The notes under the pieces are model-generated. The model made no database searches. It worked only from the letters and a program-made list of their open reading frames with translations, and was not told the origin of the DNA. Position numbers and translations under genes: made by a program. Shown here in pieces: positions 1 to 12,200 of a stretch of DNA of 64,000 nucleotides (positions within the stretch are counted from its first letter, which is position 1; the number at the start of each line of letters is the position of its first letter). This DNA comes from Nansenia antarctica (taxonomy: Eukaryota > Chordata > Actinopteri > Argentiniformes > Microstomatidae): positions 24,660,629-24,724,628 of the forward strand of contig OZ022351.1 of NCBI GenBank assembly GCA_963989245.1, read 5' to 3'.

Positions 1-164
1 AAAGTGGTTTAGTATAAAAACAGCTGCCCTGCTCCTCTCATTCTCTCAGGACAAACTCTTCAGCCAGCTCAACTCCCCTCCCCCTCCTTCCACCCCCACC
101 CCCTCCTTCCACCAAATCTGTACATGGATGAAGACATCAATGATGTGTCACCCTTCTTTTGGCT

Positions 165-890
165 CCACACTCCAAAAGTACCTTGAGGTTAAAGTAGAGA
201 TTCTCAGCTTTTATTTCATGGTATTTGTGTACATATTGGTAGTTTCACCAATAAAACGCTTTTTAGACGTAGTCCCCCTATTTTAGGCCACCATAAGTGA
301 TGGGACAGATTTATGAAAAGTCCAAATTAAGCACTCATGCTTAGTATTTGGCCGACGATCCTTTGCATGGAATAACTGCTTGGCTTGAAGTCTGTGACCC
401 CTAGACCCCACCAGATGCTGCGTATCTTCTCTGGTGATGCTCTGCCAGGCCTGTACTGTAACCATGGTGATGCTCTGCCAGGCCTGTACTGTAACCATGG
501 TGATGCTCTGCCAGGCCTGTACTGTAACCACGGTGATGCTCTGCCAGGCCTGTACTGTAAGCCATCTTCGGTTGTGGTTTGTTTTGAGGACTTCAGTCTC
601 CTCTTCAGGAGAAAATGATGAAATGATCATAAATGCATGTTCAATTGGATCTAAATCTGGAGATTGACTTCACTTGGCCAATCAACAACATTCCACTGTC
701 CCTGAAAAAAAAAAACATCCTATTTGCTATGGTAATAATATGTTTTGGGTTATTTTCCTGCCATCCAGTGTGTTTGGAGGCATTTGCTTAAGTACATGGG
801 CAGACAAGCTGTTTCTGTACACTTCAGAATTCAATTCTGCTGCCGTTAGCAGATACATCATTAATGGAGACGAGTGAGCCAGTTTCAGTG
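165..890 (-). mobile_element. Tc1-like DNA transposon remnant
   Basis: Read on the minus strand, part of this stretch resembles the C-terminus of a Tc1/mariner-type transposase common in fish (residues like AWQSITREDTQHLV followed by GHRLQA). Flanking DNA resembles non-coding parts of the same family. The reading frame is broken and no complete transposase remains. An internal 33-bp unit has been tandemly amplified (see 433-561). The boundaries are estimates because terminal inverted repeats were not both located. The identification rests on remembered family resemblance. Confidence 0.5.
433..561 (-). repeat. 33-bp tandem repeat, about four copies
   Basis: A 33-bp unit beginning ggtgatgctctgccaggcct repeats almost perfectly about four times. 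Because 33 is a multiple of three, the repeat keeps the transposase-like frame on the minus strand and encodes an 11-residue motif (TVQAWQSITMV) over and over. Copies differ by single bases such as ccatgg versus ccacgg, so the expansion is fairly recent. Confidence 0.9.
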
Positions 891-1189
891 GAAGCTATAA
901 CACGACCTATATGTGACTGGGTCTGGTGAAAAAGTCCTCAAGTAGGGCAAGGTACATTTTCTGTTTTTTTTCCGGATTATGAAAGTGCAGATTGTAAGCT
1001 TTCAAATGATGTGTCATACATTGTAATCTGAAAATAGTTGAAGAAGATATGCTTATTTGAATGTTGGTACACCTCAAACCAAATACCGGAGAATCTCGCT
1101 CTGAATCAAAACACACGCGAAACATTTGCCAGTAGGTACATCACTGTGAACACTGTGAACATCTAACTGCATGTTTGGTACATCATGTC
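891..1189. other. Unassigned intergenic stretch
   Basis: Between the Tc1-like remnant and the L2 LINE there is AT-rich sequence in which no conserved coding potential, RNA gene or clear repeat is recognised. Confidence 0.4.
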
Positions 1190-2359
1190 TCGTGCCGGTA
1201 CCCAAAACTGGGCGCCCCGGCCGAGCTCAACGACTACAGACCGGTTGTCCTCACTTCACATACTATGAAGACACTGGAGCGGCTGTTTCTGAGACATCTG
1301 AGACCACAGACTGAACATGCACGCGATCCCCTGCAGTTCGGGTACCAGGACAGAGTTGGTGTGGATGACGCTGTCCTCTACCTCCTTCATCGTGCTTACT
1401 CCTACCTGGATGAGCCGGGAAGTCAGGTGAGGAGAATGTTTTTCGACTTCTCAAGTGCCTTTAACACCATCCAGCCTCTTCTACTCCGAGAGAAGCTTTC
1501 AGGTATGGGGGTTGATCCCTCCACTACATCCTGGATCATGGACTACCTCACTGGACGGCCACAGTCAGTCAGGCTGGGGAACTGCGTCTCGGACACAGTA
1601 GTGAGCAACACCGGGGCTCCGCAGGGAACTGTGCTGGCTCCCTTCCTGTTCACCCTGTACACGTCAGACTTCACCTACAACTCTGAGTCCTGCCACGTAC
1701 AGAAGTACTCTGACGATACAGCCATAGTGGCGTGCGTGAGGGATGGACGGGAGGGGGAGTACAGGGATCTGACAGGAGCCTTGAGCGTCTGGAGCGAGAG
1801 GAATGGCCTGCTCCTCAACCCAACCAAGACCAAGGAGCTCGTTATTGACTTCCGCAGGTCTAAGCTACCTCGGTTGCCCATTAACATCCGGGGCGAGGAT
1901 ATCGAGGTGGTGAAGAACTACAAGTACCTGGGGGTGCATCTGGACGACAAACTGGACTGGTCCGCCGCCAACACAGATGCACTCTACAGGAAGGGCCAGA
2001 GCAGGCTGTACTTCCTGAGGAGACTTAGGTCCTTTGAAGTGTGTGGAGAGATGCTGGCTATGTTTTACCAGTCTGTCATGGCCAGCATTCTCTTCTACGC
2101 TGCAGTCTGCTGGGGTGGAAACATCTCAAAGAGGGACACCAGACGGCTGGACAAGCTTGTGAAAAAGGCGGGTTCAGTGGTGGGAAGGAGCCTGGACTCT
2201 CTGGGGACGGTGGTGGAGAGAAGGATGAGGAGCAAGCTGCTGTCCATCAGGGGCAATCCCAACCACCCCCTCCATCATGTCCTAACTGGGCAAACCAGCA
2301 GCCGCCGCAGAGGGCGGTTCATTTCAGTACGCTCCCGGACGGAGTGCTATAAAAAATAA
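1175..2359 (+). pseudogene. L2 LINE reverse transcriptase ORF (truncated)
   Basis: A 394-codon open stretch encodes an L2-type reverse transcriptase. Visible blocks are PAELNDYRPVVLTS, the FFDFSSAFNTIQP block with its catalytic Asp, GAPQGTVLAPFLF, and the KYSDDTAIV box (YSDD in place of YADD, a variant I recall as normal in fish L2). The first dozen residues are flanking DNA. The ORF stops at TAA 2357-2359, but the same frame continues with about eleven family-like codons (FIPAAIRLFN) to a second stop. The end therefore looks like a premature nonsense mutation. With the endonuclease missing, the copy cannot be autonomous. Confidence 0.85.
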
Positions 2360-2670
2360 TTTATCCCGGCTGCTATAAGACTGTTTAACAGCAATTAAGT
2401 AGTAGTCGTATTGAATTTGTATTGAATTGAATCTGTATTTATTTATTTAAATCATCATCATTACTTTTTAGTATTTTAGTATCATAGCTATAGCCATCAT
2501 TTTACCAATTTTCTGTCATGATCTTACTGTTTTTTATACTATACATGGCTGGCCCAGTATTGTTGTCTGTCCTTTATGTTGTGTTCTCATGTGTTGTTTT
2601 TAGAGAGTGGCGTGGCAAACTGAATTTCCCCACGGGGATAAATAAAGTATAATTGAATTGAATTGAACAT
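1190..2670 (+). mobile_element. 5'-truncated L2-type LINE with 3' tail
   Basis: A non-LTR retrotransposon fragment. It holds the reverse transcriptase and downstream part of the ORF, then a 3' UTR ending in the fish L2 signature (aatttccccacggggat, then aataaagt) and a terminal attga-type short repeat. The endonuclease domain and 5' end are missing, as is usual for L2 copies. It lies just beyond the 3' end of per1, in the opposite orientation. Confidence 0.88.
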
Positions 2671-2900
2671 GCTGATAGAACATGAACATGCTAAAAATAC
2701 ATACCACTTATTCAGGGCACTGTGTGTGTGTGTATATATATATAGTAGCATCACAGCATGTGTCTTTTGCCTCATCACACACACAACGTCTGCCACATGT
2801 GCACACAAAGGAGGAGAATATAACAAGCGTGTGTTCAACTTTAAAGTTCAGATCAATTAAGAACTGAGGCAAACAACAAAGAGTCCAAAAACATCATATC
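2670..2900. other. Intergenic spacer with TG/TA microsatellite
   Basis: This short AT-rich spacer holds a (TG)n(TA)n run near 2722-2743. No gene is seen. Confidence 0.5.
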
Positions 2901-4405
2901 ATATTATTAGATTTTAATGTGTCTTTTGTACAAAGAAATTCACAAAAATAATAAAAAAACAAAACAGTTGCAGGCCACTGACGCAATGCAGCAGAATAAC
3001 ACGTGAGCAGAAGAGAGGGGGAGAGAGAGAGAGAGGAGCAGAAGAGAGGGGGAGAGAGAGAGAGAGAGGAGACCGCAACACAGAGAAAAACATCATCTGC
3101 ATTTCAACTCTCCGGGCTGTTTTTGAACAGTCAATGGCAAACGTTGTCCACACTCCTTTCAACCCACACACTGGCCCTCAGCCAGCTTAATCTGGCTTTC
3201 AGGGTTTTACTGGCCTTGACGGAAGCCTCCAATCACGACAGTTCTTTGTCTCTGTGGTAGCTGGAGGTTGTGAACACCACCGTCCTGCTTTCAGAGGTCA
3301 AGAGGTATGCAGCAAGGCCTCTGGCCGCAGGGGAACCGTGCTGTTCACTAATGCAGACTAATGCCCAGCTCTTGAGAAAAGGTGACGGGGCGGGGCACCT
3401 GACTGCTCAACATGTGACACTTCTGTCACTCAAACTTCCAGAGTGGGAGCGGATTGGATTGCCACAGAAGCGACGTCTCCTCTCTTCTTGTTTTTTTTCT
3501 TCATTAAAATGTTCGATTTGAAATGTCTCTTCTGGAAGACGTCACAACAAATACACGTTTCCCTCTCTATATAAAATAGAGATATAAAATATAAAAATAT
3601 ACATACTGCTTACAAAATAAAGTAAACATGGTTCTTGTGTACATTTGGTCTAAATGACTTGAATTACATTACAAAAAACATACATACATACAATACATGA
3701 AATAAAAAAAATACAATTTCCAAACTGTTTGGAAAACATGAATCATGCTGAAAACAAAACATAACAATCTCAGGTTGTCTGGGATACATTCCAACAGAGG
3801 AACAAAGTTAGGGGGGTCCACCAGCTCGACTCCCCCCACCTTCCTGTGAAATGAGGTTACCCAACAGGGATAGGAACTGTACACGGGAAGCCAATAATAT
3901 CCCATAAAAGGGCTAGACCACCAGTCTTATATAAAGCGGCCATTTTGTAGCACATTTAATGTCTTTCGACAGCTCTCCATCTTTAGTGTTTTTAATAAAT
4001 ACACAAAGAAAAAAACCCGAAAGTGAACAACGCAGCACTTGTAGGTGTGTGTCTGCGTATCCTGTGCTTTCCACGGCATGGCTGTCCCACTGGATGACTG
4101 TCTGTCACAACCACCAATCATATCGCTTGAATACAAAGTGGAGTGATCTGATTGGACCCAGAGTCCTGACTGATCTGACGGCCAGCCAGTCGGGACACTG
4201 ACACGGCAGTCGTCCCACTCAATCAATAAAAACGCACGTCAGTTACCCACGGCGCCCTGCGAACGGATCCAAACTCGAGTCTCCTCTCAAGGGGTCCACA
4301 TTCGGGGGGGGGCCTGGAACGTGCATTTCTGGCATGGCGTCTAACCAGGTGGGAACGGTCCCAATGAGCTGTAGTGTTCTTTACTCAACACGATCGCGAC
4401 GTCCT
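2900..4405 (-). other. per1: Probable per1 3' untranslated region
   Basis: Sequence downstream of the per1 stop codon on the minus strand with no further exon pattern. It is AU-rich in the 3580-3740 part. An ATTAAA-type poly(A) signal is possible near 2912 on the minus strand. The exact transcript end cannot be fixed without RNA data. A GA-rich low-complexity block lies at 3010-3070. Confidence 0.45.
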
Positions 4406-7400
4406 TCAGGGGATCATAGCTTTCTCTTCCAGCTCCTCTGTTGCCATTTCCTGGTCATTGCCTTTGGTTTTGGCGTGCGCCACTACACTGTCCTCCTCCA
4501 TCGGCGTGTCGGGGAGGGGTGCCTTCTTCTGGGCGGGGCCCAGCGCGCTACACAGCTCCATCTCGTGGATCTCCACGTCGAACGGGTTGGATGGCGTGAC
4601 AGAGGGGGGGGACTTGCATCCCATGCATCCCTGAGAGACAAAGAGGTAAAAGAGTTCCATGGTTAGCCTGGTTAACTATAGACCTTCATTTAAGGATGAG
4701 GGGGAAGATAACAATGGCTAGTTCTACAGAGGGAGCTTGTCGCGGGGGGAACTCACAGAGATGTTGATGGTGCGAGGCACGCGGCCGGTGCGTATCCAGG
4801 GGTGGACCAGGCTCAGCTCCTTCTTCTGGTCCTCTGAGAAGCGCGGCTGGTGTCTCTGCATGGTCCGCAGGGCCTCGCGGTCCTTACGCAGCACCGCGTC
4901 TATGTCCCTGGAACACAACGGAACACAGAATACTTAAGTATGTACACGGGAACACAACACAAGGACACTTGACTTTACGGTCCCTGAGAGGGAGTGGGGG
5001 AGCATAGGTTCACTCATATTGAACATACCCGCTAAAACACATACTCATTCAGTGAAACCAGATATCGTCACCGTCTTAAAATAATGGCTTAAGTCATATT
5101 TTCTCATAGGTTTTGAGAAAAACAGAATAAACCGAACCAAAAATAGAATATATGATATTTAGGACAAAATAACATTTCCTCAAAAGTGACATAAGCCATT
5201 ATTTTAAGAAGAACCACGAAAACTCACCCCCCCCCCCCCCCCCCGAACACTTCAACCACCCCCGTCATTGTTAATCAGCAAATCAGTGATTCAGGCTCAT
5301 GACTCACCTCACAGGCAGCTGGTAGGTCATCATGACTTTGTCGTCCGTGTTGGCCATGAGCAGCCAGATGGGGTCCTGCAGGACACACTTGATGAACTGC
5401 TCTTCTCCGGCGCCCCCTGCTGGCTGCTTGCGGGAGTGTTCGTTCTCCGACGAGTCGATGCTGCCAAAGTACTTGCTGGTGTTGCTGCTCCCTGAAACAT
5501 TAAAAGGAATATTAAGGGTGAGTTCTATTTTTGGGAGCTGGCTAAGAGCTAGAATGTCTCACAAATAGCTTTTCCAAAGGGGACTAAGGGTGCAAAAGAC
5601 ACCGTGTATTACATCAACTCGTCCTATCCGTTTTTCAGACAGGCGGTATCGAGGGAGTACTCACTGGTTCCGCTTCCGGAGGAGCTGCAGCCGTTGGACC
5701 CTGAACCCGAGGAGGACCCCAACCCGGAGCCCGAGGCGGCCGAGCCGGTGCCTGAACGGGAATCCTCCTGCAGCAGCAGGTCCAGGAGGTCGCTGGAGGT
5801 GGACATGGCGTCCTGGTTGGACTCGCTTTTCTGGTTGGCTGAGCTGCCTTGCGCAGGAGGCGTGGCCTGTTGCGTGGCCGCCGCCAGCGCCGTGGCGACC
5901 TCCAGCCGGTTGCTGGGCGACTCCTCCAGCTGCAGCAGGTTGAGCGGGGAAGAGCAGCGCGACTGGAACAGGGTCGACTCCGCCCCCTCGTGGTCCGCTA
6001 GCGGTTGGCCGCTGGACGGCGGGGTGCTGGAGCGAGACGGCCCTCCTCCGGGGGGCAGCATGGGGAAGGCGGAGGGCAGGGGCACCATGACGGCGGGGGC
6101 CGTACCGGGGAAGGGGAAGCCGGCGTTGGGGTTGTAGAAGTTCTGGGGGCCGGGGTGATGGGGCACCACCATGGTAGGGCTGGAGGGCACCGCCATCTGG
6201 GGCAGGGAGGGGTTGAGCTGGGGGAACATGTAGTTGGGCAGGACCAGAGCCATCATGGGGGGCATCTGAGGACCACCCTGCATGTGGGGGAAGCGCAGGC
6301 CCGCGGCGGCGGCGACGGCTAAGGAGGGGTCCGCGACCGGAACGGGCATGGGTTGGGAGAGGGGAGGGTAGAGGGGGTAGAGAGGGAGCATCCCCGGGGG
6401 GTAGGCGACGCTGGTGGGCAGGCTGGCCTGGGAGGCCACGGAAGCGGGCCAGGAGGAGGAGGTGGTGGTGGCGGTGCCTAGGGGCATGGGGAGGGGGAGG
6501 GTCAAGGGGAAGGTGGAGGCGGGGGGGGGCTGGTTGTGGGCCGCCCCTACGCCGCCGGGGCCTCGGAGGGCTCCGCTCAGGCCCAGGGAGCCCCTGGGGT
6601 CCGAGCTCTCCTGGTGCTTCAGTCTCTTGCCCCCCGGGCCGCGTCTGCCGCTGTGGGGCCCTGCCGCCGGGTAGTCGCGGGAACACCTCGCTCCTGAGAG
6701 AGAGAGAGAAAGAGATATAGATTTTTAAAAACTGTACATTTAAGCAGTCTTAAACTTCAGACCGAGTCCTCTCCCTAACCTCCCTCTTCCCCTGGTCTGT
6801 ACCGTGGGGGGCTGTGCCCCTGTACTGTGGGGGGCTGTGTGCGGTGGACCCTTACCTCTGGCCAGGGGGTTGGTGGCGGTGGGGGCAGCGGGGTGGCTGC
6901 GCATGGCCGAGGCCGGGTCGAACACCCTCAGCTGGCTCAGGTCTCGGAAGCGACACAGGAACGCTTGCTCCTCGTTCTGCGTGTGGGCAGACAGCACCTC
7001 CTTGGTCAGGCCGAACCGGCCACCTGCTCCTCCCCTACGTCCCTCCCTCTCGGGTTGGACCGACGGGGTCGGAGGGGGAGGGGGGGCGATGGCGGTGGGA
7101 GGAGGTAGAGCGGTGGTAACGGGAGTGGCTTCTTCCATGATGATGTCTATGAGGGCGGCTGTGAGGGGAGAAAGAGGAGGGAGAGAGAAAAGAGTAGAAG
7201 TTAAAGGAGACTGCATAGTGAAATGTAAAAACGCCTAGTGACATGTGACTCATAGAGGGGGAATGGGAAAGAGATAGACACAAGAGAACGACGGTCTGGC
7301 GGATGGGCGGAAAAAGACACGACCACAATATCAAACTGACCACAATATCAAGACCACAATATCAAGAACACACTATCAAGTACACAATATCAAGTACACA

Positions 7401-7963
7401 ATATCAAGTACACAATACCAAGTACAGATCCACATGACAGACACGGGCGGAAGAACAATAGTGATAGTGACAGTGACGTGACAGGACAGGCCAGGCCACT
7501 AGCGGTGTATAATAAGAGAGTAGTAGAGGAGATCCACAGACAAAAAACTAAAAGGAGGCCCAGAAAATGGCCCTGTCCTCTTGCCCACCTGGCTCTGGTT
7601 TTTTTTTGTCTCCCACGTGGACGATGGTACTGCTGAAGCTGCACTGGGACGTGACTGAATCTACGCTCTCGGGCTTGCTGTGCACCAGGGATACAGCAGG
7701 ACCTGCAGCGCCACGCACACACACCCGACGACACACACACACACACACACGCACACAACCGGAACCCACGCACGCACAGACACACGCACAACAAACGTAC
7801 CGCACGCACACATACACACACAGACAGACTCTATGTGAGTCATCATAAGGAATGATCACCCCTCCCCCCCAACGTGTCAACAAGCAAACCTTTGGTGGTC
7901 ATCAACTGATTTCTAATGAACCCTAACGCTGCAAACACACACCCCGCCCACACACACGTGTTT

Positions 7964-7996
<33 letters not shown>

Positions 7997-10900
7997 ATAG
8001 ATGAGTGTGTGAGTGGGACTGTAGTGACAAGCAATTGAAGTCTAAAAGCCACTGCACGGGGCTACGGGGTGTGTGTGTGTGTGTGTGTGTGTGTGTACCT
8101 TTGGCGGTGCCCGCGGCCTGCTGCTTGTCTTCGTCAGACGTTGACGAGGACGAGCCACACTTCCTCTTCACCGTGTTGGGCACGTTGCAGCTCTCTAAGT
8201 ACCTGTGGGGCCGAAGGGGAAGTGACATCATAAGTCAGGGTCTCGGCTTAAACCGCCTGACTTAAGCGGAAGTCAGGCAGAGATAAAGATATTAAAGTTT
8301 GTGTTTATACGTTTTTTTTTTTTTTTTTTTTGTTGGAACAACCACCCACCGTACGATGCTGTCCAGACAGTTGATCTGCTGATAGGAGTAGGCACTCGGA
8401 GGTTCTTTCCTCACCAGCTGGGTGGGTCCCCTTTCCTCACCCGAGGTTTTGGGGGGAACCACCACCTCAGTGATCAGGCTCCTGATCGGATCGTCTATGA
8501 CTCGATGGAGCCCACCACCGACCGTGTGGGAGGGTCTTCTAGGAGGAGGCCGGTTGCGAGACTCGATGAACACCTGCTGTCCGTTGGTCTTCACCATGTG
8601 GACGTTCTTACAGATCTGCTGGAACGTCATCTGCGCACAACCAAAAAAAAACGTTCAGTAAGTTGTCCTATTAAATCACATTCTGTTGTATCTGGGACTT
8701 GAGTGTGCGGCTTCTACTTCTTTTAATTTCAGTTCAGTACGTGTCATGTGTCACTAGGGGGCGCCAGTGTTGTGTCTGAGTATGCCCCTCTCCCTCTCCA
8801 CTCACGGGTTTGTGCAGGGGCGTGCCCGCGGCGGTGGCGGCGGCGTTGGCGTCCTCCATGGCGGTGGGGCCGTTGCTGTCGCTGGAGGAGCCGGCGCTGC
8901 GGTGGTGCTCGTGGGAGCCCACGTTGGAGCCCAGGCTGCTGTAGCCCTGGGAGCTGGCCTGGCTGTGCACCGGCTGCACCAGGAGACGGTGGATCTGCTC
9001 GCTCAGCTGGACCACCTGGGGGGCCATGGCCCGGCCCTCGGAGCCGCGCGGAGGGTTGAACACGTCCTCGTTCAGGGGGCTCCTGGAGATGGGGGGAGGA
9101 GGGGGGGGGGGAGAAGAGAGAGAGGAATTAGCTTTGGCGAACCATGAGATTGAGGGGAGATAGAGACATAAGAAAGACTTCATCGCGATTGGCTAGGGAG
9201 AAGGAAGACGGAGAGACAAAGAGAAAGAAACCCCTAGGGGATGAGAGAGAGACTTACGTTCGGACTTTGTGGCGGCCCACGATGAAGGCCACCTTCCTGC
9301 TCCAGGGGTTGACGAAGGAGGACCAGCTGGTGTCGATGGTCAGATACTCCCCGTTGCGCGCGCATATCCTCAGGGGAGAGTGGTCGAACGGCTGCCCCGC
9401 AAACTGGAGGACTGATGAGAGAGAGAGAGACGTGACAGGGTTAGGATTGCTTGCAAAAGATCTGAACTGGGCTTACGGGTTGAGAGAGGAAAACCGGGAT
9501 AGAGAGAGAACAAGGTGGGGGGGGGGGGGAGGAAGAGAGGTCTGACTCACTCTTCTTGTGGATGGCCACCATGATAGGCCTGTCCTCTGGGTGGAGGTAG
9601 AGGAGGACCGGGGTTCCCACCAGGTCTTGGGGCAGGTAGCCCAACAATGCCACCGCTCTCTCATCCACCTCCTGGAAGAGACAGCTGGGAGTGTGACTGG
9701 TGGTGAACACCCTCTTGTCTGCAGAGATACGGGGAGCTGGTGAGAGGGGAGAGAAGGACCGAGAAAGAGTTACAGAAACAGGTCAGAAACGCTGCGCCGG
9801 GTGCATGAAACAGGTCACATGAACCCTGTCGATATACAGTACCAATCTAAAGTTTGGACACACTCCCCCCCATAAATTGTAACTGTCGTAATGTAATCAG
9901 TGATAATAACAAGTCAGAATATTAAATACTGTCGATTATTCACGGTGGCCTTTTCCGTGGTCATACCTTCGTATCCCGAGTGCACCTTCTCGGCGATGAG
10001 CAGGCAGCAGGGCTGGAGTCGCCCCGCGTCCGAGTCTTTCAGGGCGATCTGGTAGGGGGTCATACGGAACGGGTAGTAGCGCATCTCTCCCCCGTACGCC
10101 CGGTCCGCGCTGACCCGACAGAAGATGGGCCTCTCCTTGGCACAGTCCACCGGTGGGGAGGCTGGGGGGGGGGGAGACGGAGGGCTGGCGTTAGGATCAC
10201 CTAGGAGCACCCTCTGTGGTCGACCGAACTCGACGTGAGAAATAATTTCGACAGTTGCTACGTAATGGCCGATAACTCGATTATTTTTTTTTTTTTTACA
10301 AAAGATTCAGATGTTCGCTCGTCCAGAAAGGCCCTTCCCTACCCTCCCTCCCTCCGTCCTCTCTCTCACCTGAGCCGATGCAGGAGGAGCCCCACTGAGG
10401 CAGGCGGCAGGGCGCCGTGCTGCTGTAGAAGGTGCTGACGTCCTGGGGGGCCAGCAGCTCGGAGAACACCGTGCCGTGCAGCTTCTCGGGCTTGCAGCGC
10501 AGCAGGGACGAGCCTTGGGGGGAGAGGTACACCACCTTGCCCGTCAGGAAGGACACCGCCATGGAGAACGTGTCCTGAGGGGAGAGAGAGAGGAATGATC
10601 AAACATTGTTCACTGTGTCTTCAGCGTTACATTCGGTGTCGTGCCGAGGTGGTACTGGATTATAAGAACACCATCGAGTGAGGAAAACACGATCTGAAAT
10701 CAACTAGCATGGCTTACTGTGTTTTTGAGGGTGTACTCAGAGGTGACGCAGTCCAACTCCTCCCTCGTGAAGGCGGAGAGGTCCAGATTGCAGCCTTGAC
10801 ACTCCTCCACACTCCACTGGTGATAGTACTCTTGATTGGCTGAGACAAACAAAACACCGTTTAACCACTCATCATCATCATCATCATCATCATTATTATT

Positions 10901-12200
10901 ATCATCTCACCACTGCAGTGGTCATGGGGCTGATTCACCTCCAAAGGGTGACAAACAAGACAGACACAAAGAGACACATTTTCACCCCCCCCCCACAGGA
11001 ACTTAGGAGGCTAAACAGTCGCTAACAGTCACCCGCTCACCTCTGACTTGTTTGACGCAGTTGAGGGCGTACTTGAGGGCGTCCAGGGTGCTGGAGCGGC
11101 CCTTGCTCTTGCCCTTGCGCTCGGCCGGCAGGCGGATCTTCAGCTCCCTCAGGGCCTTCATCAGCTCCTTCTGGGTCTTCACCCGGGCCGACTGATCGCT
11201 GCTGCAGCCGCTGGTGGAGGGGGGGTCCCGCTGCGAGCTGGCGCTCAGCAGGCTGTAGGCCAGGGAACTGCTGGTAGGGGCAGAGCTCTGGGAGACAGAG
11301 CTGAGGAGGGAAAAAGAGAAAGAGTGTAGAAGAAGAAGAAAAAAGTCATGAAAAAGGACAAGGAAGAGGAGGACTATCAATATTATGACTAACTAGTTTG
11401 GCAAATGGCCTTCTTTACTGCATGCAAGTCTGCAATCCATAACGACCAAATACTCTCTGTTGGCCGCACCCTTTCCTCTGTTATGTCATCGTTGGCCTTC
11501 TCTAGGACCCCCCCCCCACCCCTCCTCCTCTTTGGATCTCGTCAGCTACGAGAGCTGCCATATTGTTATGCAAGTCTGCATCTGTCGCGCCTCCGCATCT
11601 CCCGTCCCTTCTTTCCTCTGACTGTGCTTCCCAGCAGGGCCGGCCGCTGGCATTAGCAGTCTATACGGTTGCTTAGGGCCACAACCGCTAGACAGGGCCA
11701 CACTTTTGTGTCGCCGATTTAGCGCAAGCTACCACCCGTCAACGGAAAACTCTGCTACCCCCCCGTCAACGAAACACCCGTCAATGAAAATCTAGCACTC
11801 CATCCCACCCCCACTAGCACTCCAGCACTTTCTGAGAAAGACGCTATATAAAACCAAGTTATTATTATTCTTATTGCTTAGGGCCACCAAAGCCCACGTA
11901 CCTCTTGTTGCCCTGCAACATCATGGCTGAGCTGTGGGAGCTCCGGTTGGACTGGCGCCCCCTGGACTTGTTCTCTCCGGAGTCGTTCCCGCTCGACTGC
12001 GCGTCCGTGTCGCCCCCGGATCCCGACGCCCCTCCTGGAGAGGACCCTCGGCCCCCTCGGCTGGTCGCCTCTGAGGTAGTAGTAGGAGGAGGGCCTCCAT
12101 TCTTGTTTGGGGAATTTCCTCCAGATTGGGCCTCTTCTCGCTCTTCCACTCGCCCCCGAGTGTCACTGCTGGGGGCGGAGTTTGAGTTCTCGTAACTCAT
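4406..12200 (-). CDS. per1: Period circadian regulator 1 (per1), 16 coding exons
   Basis: Core circadian repressor: PER proteins bind CRY and CK1, enter the nucleus and inhibit CLOCK-BMAL1. Coding exons in transcript order: 12200-11902, 11300-11041, 10839-10718, 10574-10370, 10161-9967, 9736-9551, 9411-9258, 9082-8806, 8630-8350, 8202-8099, 7702-7589, 7158-6856, 6693-5665, 5491-5308, 4907-4757, 4630-4406. All have GT-AG borders and matching phases, totalling 4,089 nt (1,362 aa). PAS-A lies near 228-300, PAS-B near 370-440 (HTPSCLFQEVDERA), the CK1-binding block SYQQINCLDSIVR near 648-660, the phosphoswitch-like ESVDSVTSQCSFSS near 705, a GKRLKHQE basic stretch, a Ser-Gly tract near 1150, and the C-terminal CRY-binding region (LQDPIWLLMAN, QPRFSEDQ). 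It matches PER1 better than PER2/3. Whether it is per1a or per1b is not resolved. Confidence 0.96.
5074..5209. mobile_element. MITE in per1 intron
   Basis: Near-perfect terminal inverted repeats bound this stretch: cttaaaataatggcttaagt at the left and the complement of cttaaaataatggcttatgt at the right. It has no coding capacity. It is a small non-autonomous DNA transposon of unidentified superfamily, in the intron between the exons at 4907 and 5308. Confidence 0.7.
7721..8097. repeat. CA/CT/TG microsatellites in per1 introns
   Basis: Interrupted (CA)n at 7721-7830, (CT)n at 7968-7996 and (TG)n at 8070-8096 flank the small exons at 7589-7702 and 8099-8202. The TG run ends only a few bases from the splice donor at 8098, so its length lies next to the splice site. 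Confidence 0.85.
9834..9885. mobile_element. Tc1-like terminal fragment in per1 intron
   Basis: The stretch acagtaccaatctaaagttt followed by ggacacac resembles the terminal repeat of a common fish Tc1/mariner family. A related stretch (cagtcaaaagtttggacaca) occurs near 55180. Only one end is seen here. Confidence 0.4.
11669..11887. mobile_element. Retroposon with 14-bp target duplication beside per1 exon
   Basis: The 14-mer ttgcttagggccac occurs at 11669-11682 and again at 11874-11887. Between the copies lies about 190 bp ending in a LINE-like tail (ctatataaaaccaagttatt with an att repeat). This is the structure of a retroposed insertion with its target-site duplication. The right copy ends 14 bases from the exon edge at 11902, so the element landed almost on the splice donor of the first coding intron. 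Confidence 0.7.

Noticed and set aside
1..270. Last exon of a plus-strand gene (TATA-like box, AG followed by an open frame, AATAAA near 250)
   Set aside because: The frame is low in complexity and matches nothing recognised; the AATAAA region resembles the non-coding part of the adjacent Tc1-like element.
433..561. CRISPR-like regular repeat
   Set aside because: Units are contiguous with no unique spacers, and the host is a vertebrate; the other direct repeats in the window are likewise mini- or microsatellites.
1700..1730. YSDD in place of YADD as a catalytic defect of the L2 reverse transcriptase
   Set aside because: As I recall, Ser at this position is normal for this fish L2 lineage, so it is not evidence of inactivation.
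5604..6137. 177-codon plus-strand frame and other frames over per1 exon 14
   Set aside because: Shadow frames opposite a GC-rich, Pro/Ser/Gly-coding per1 exon; no resemblance to known proteins.
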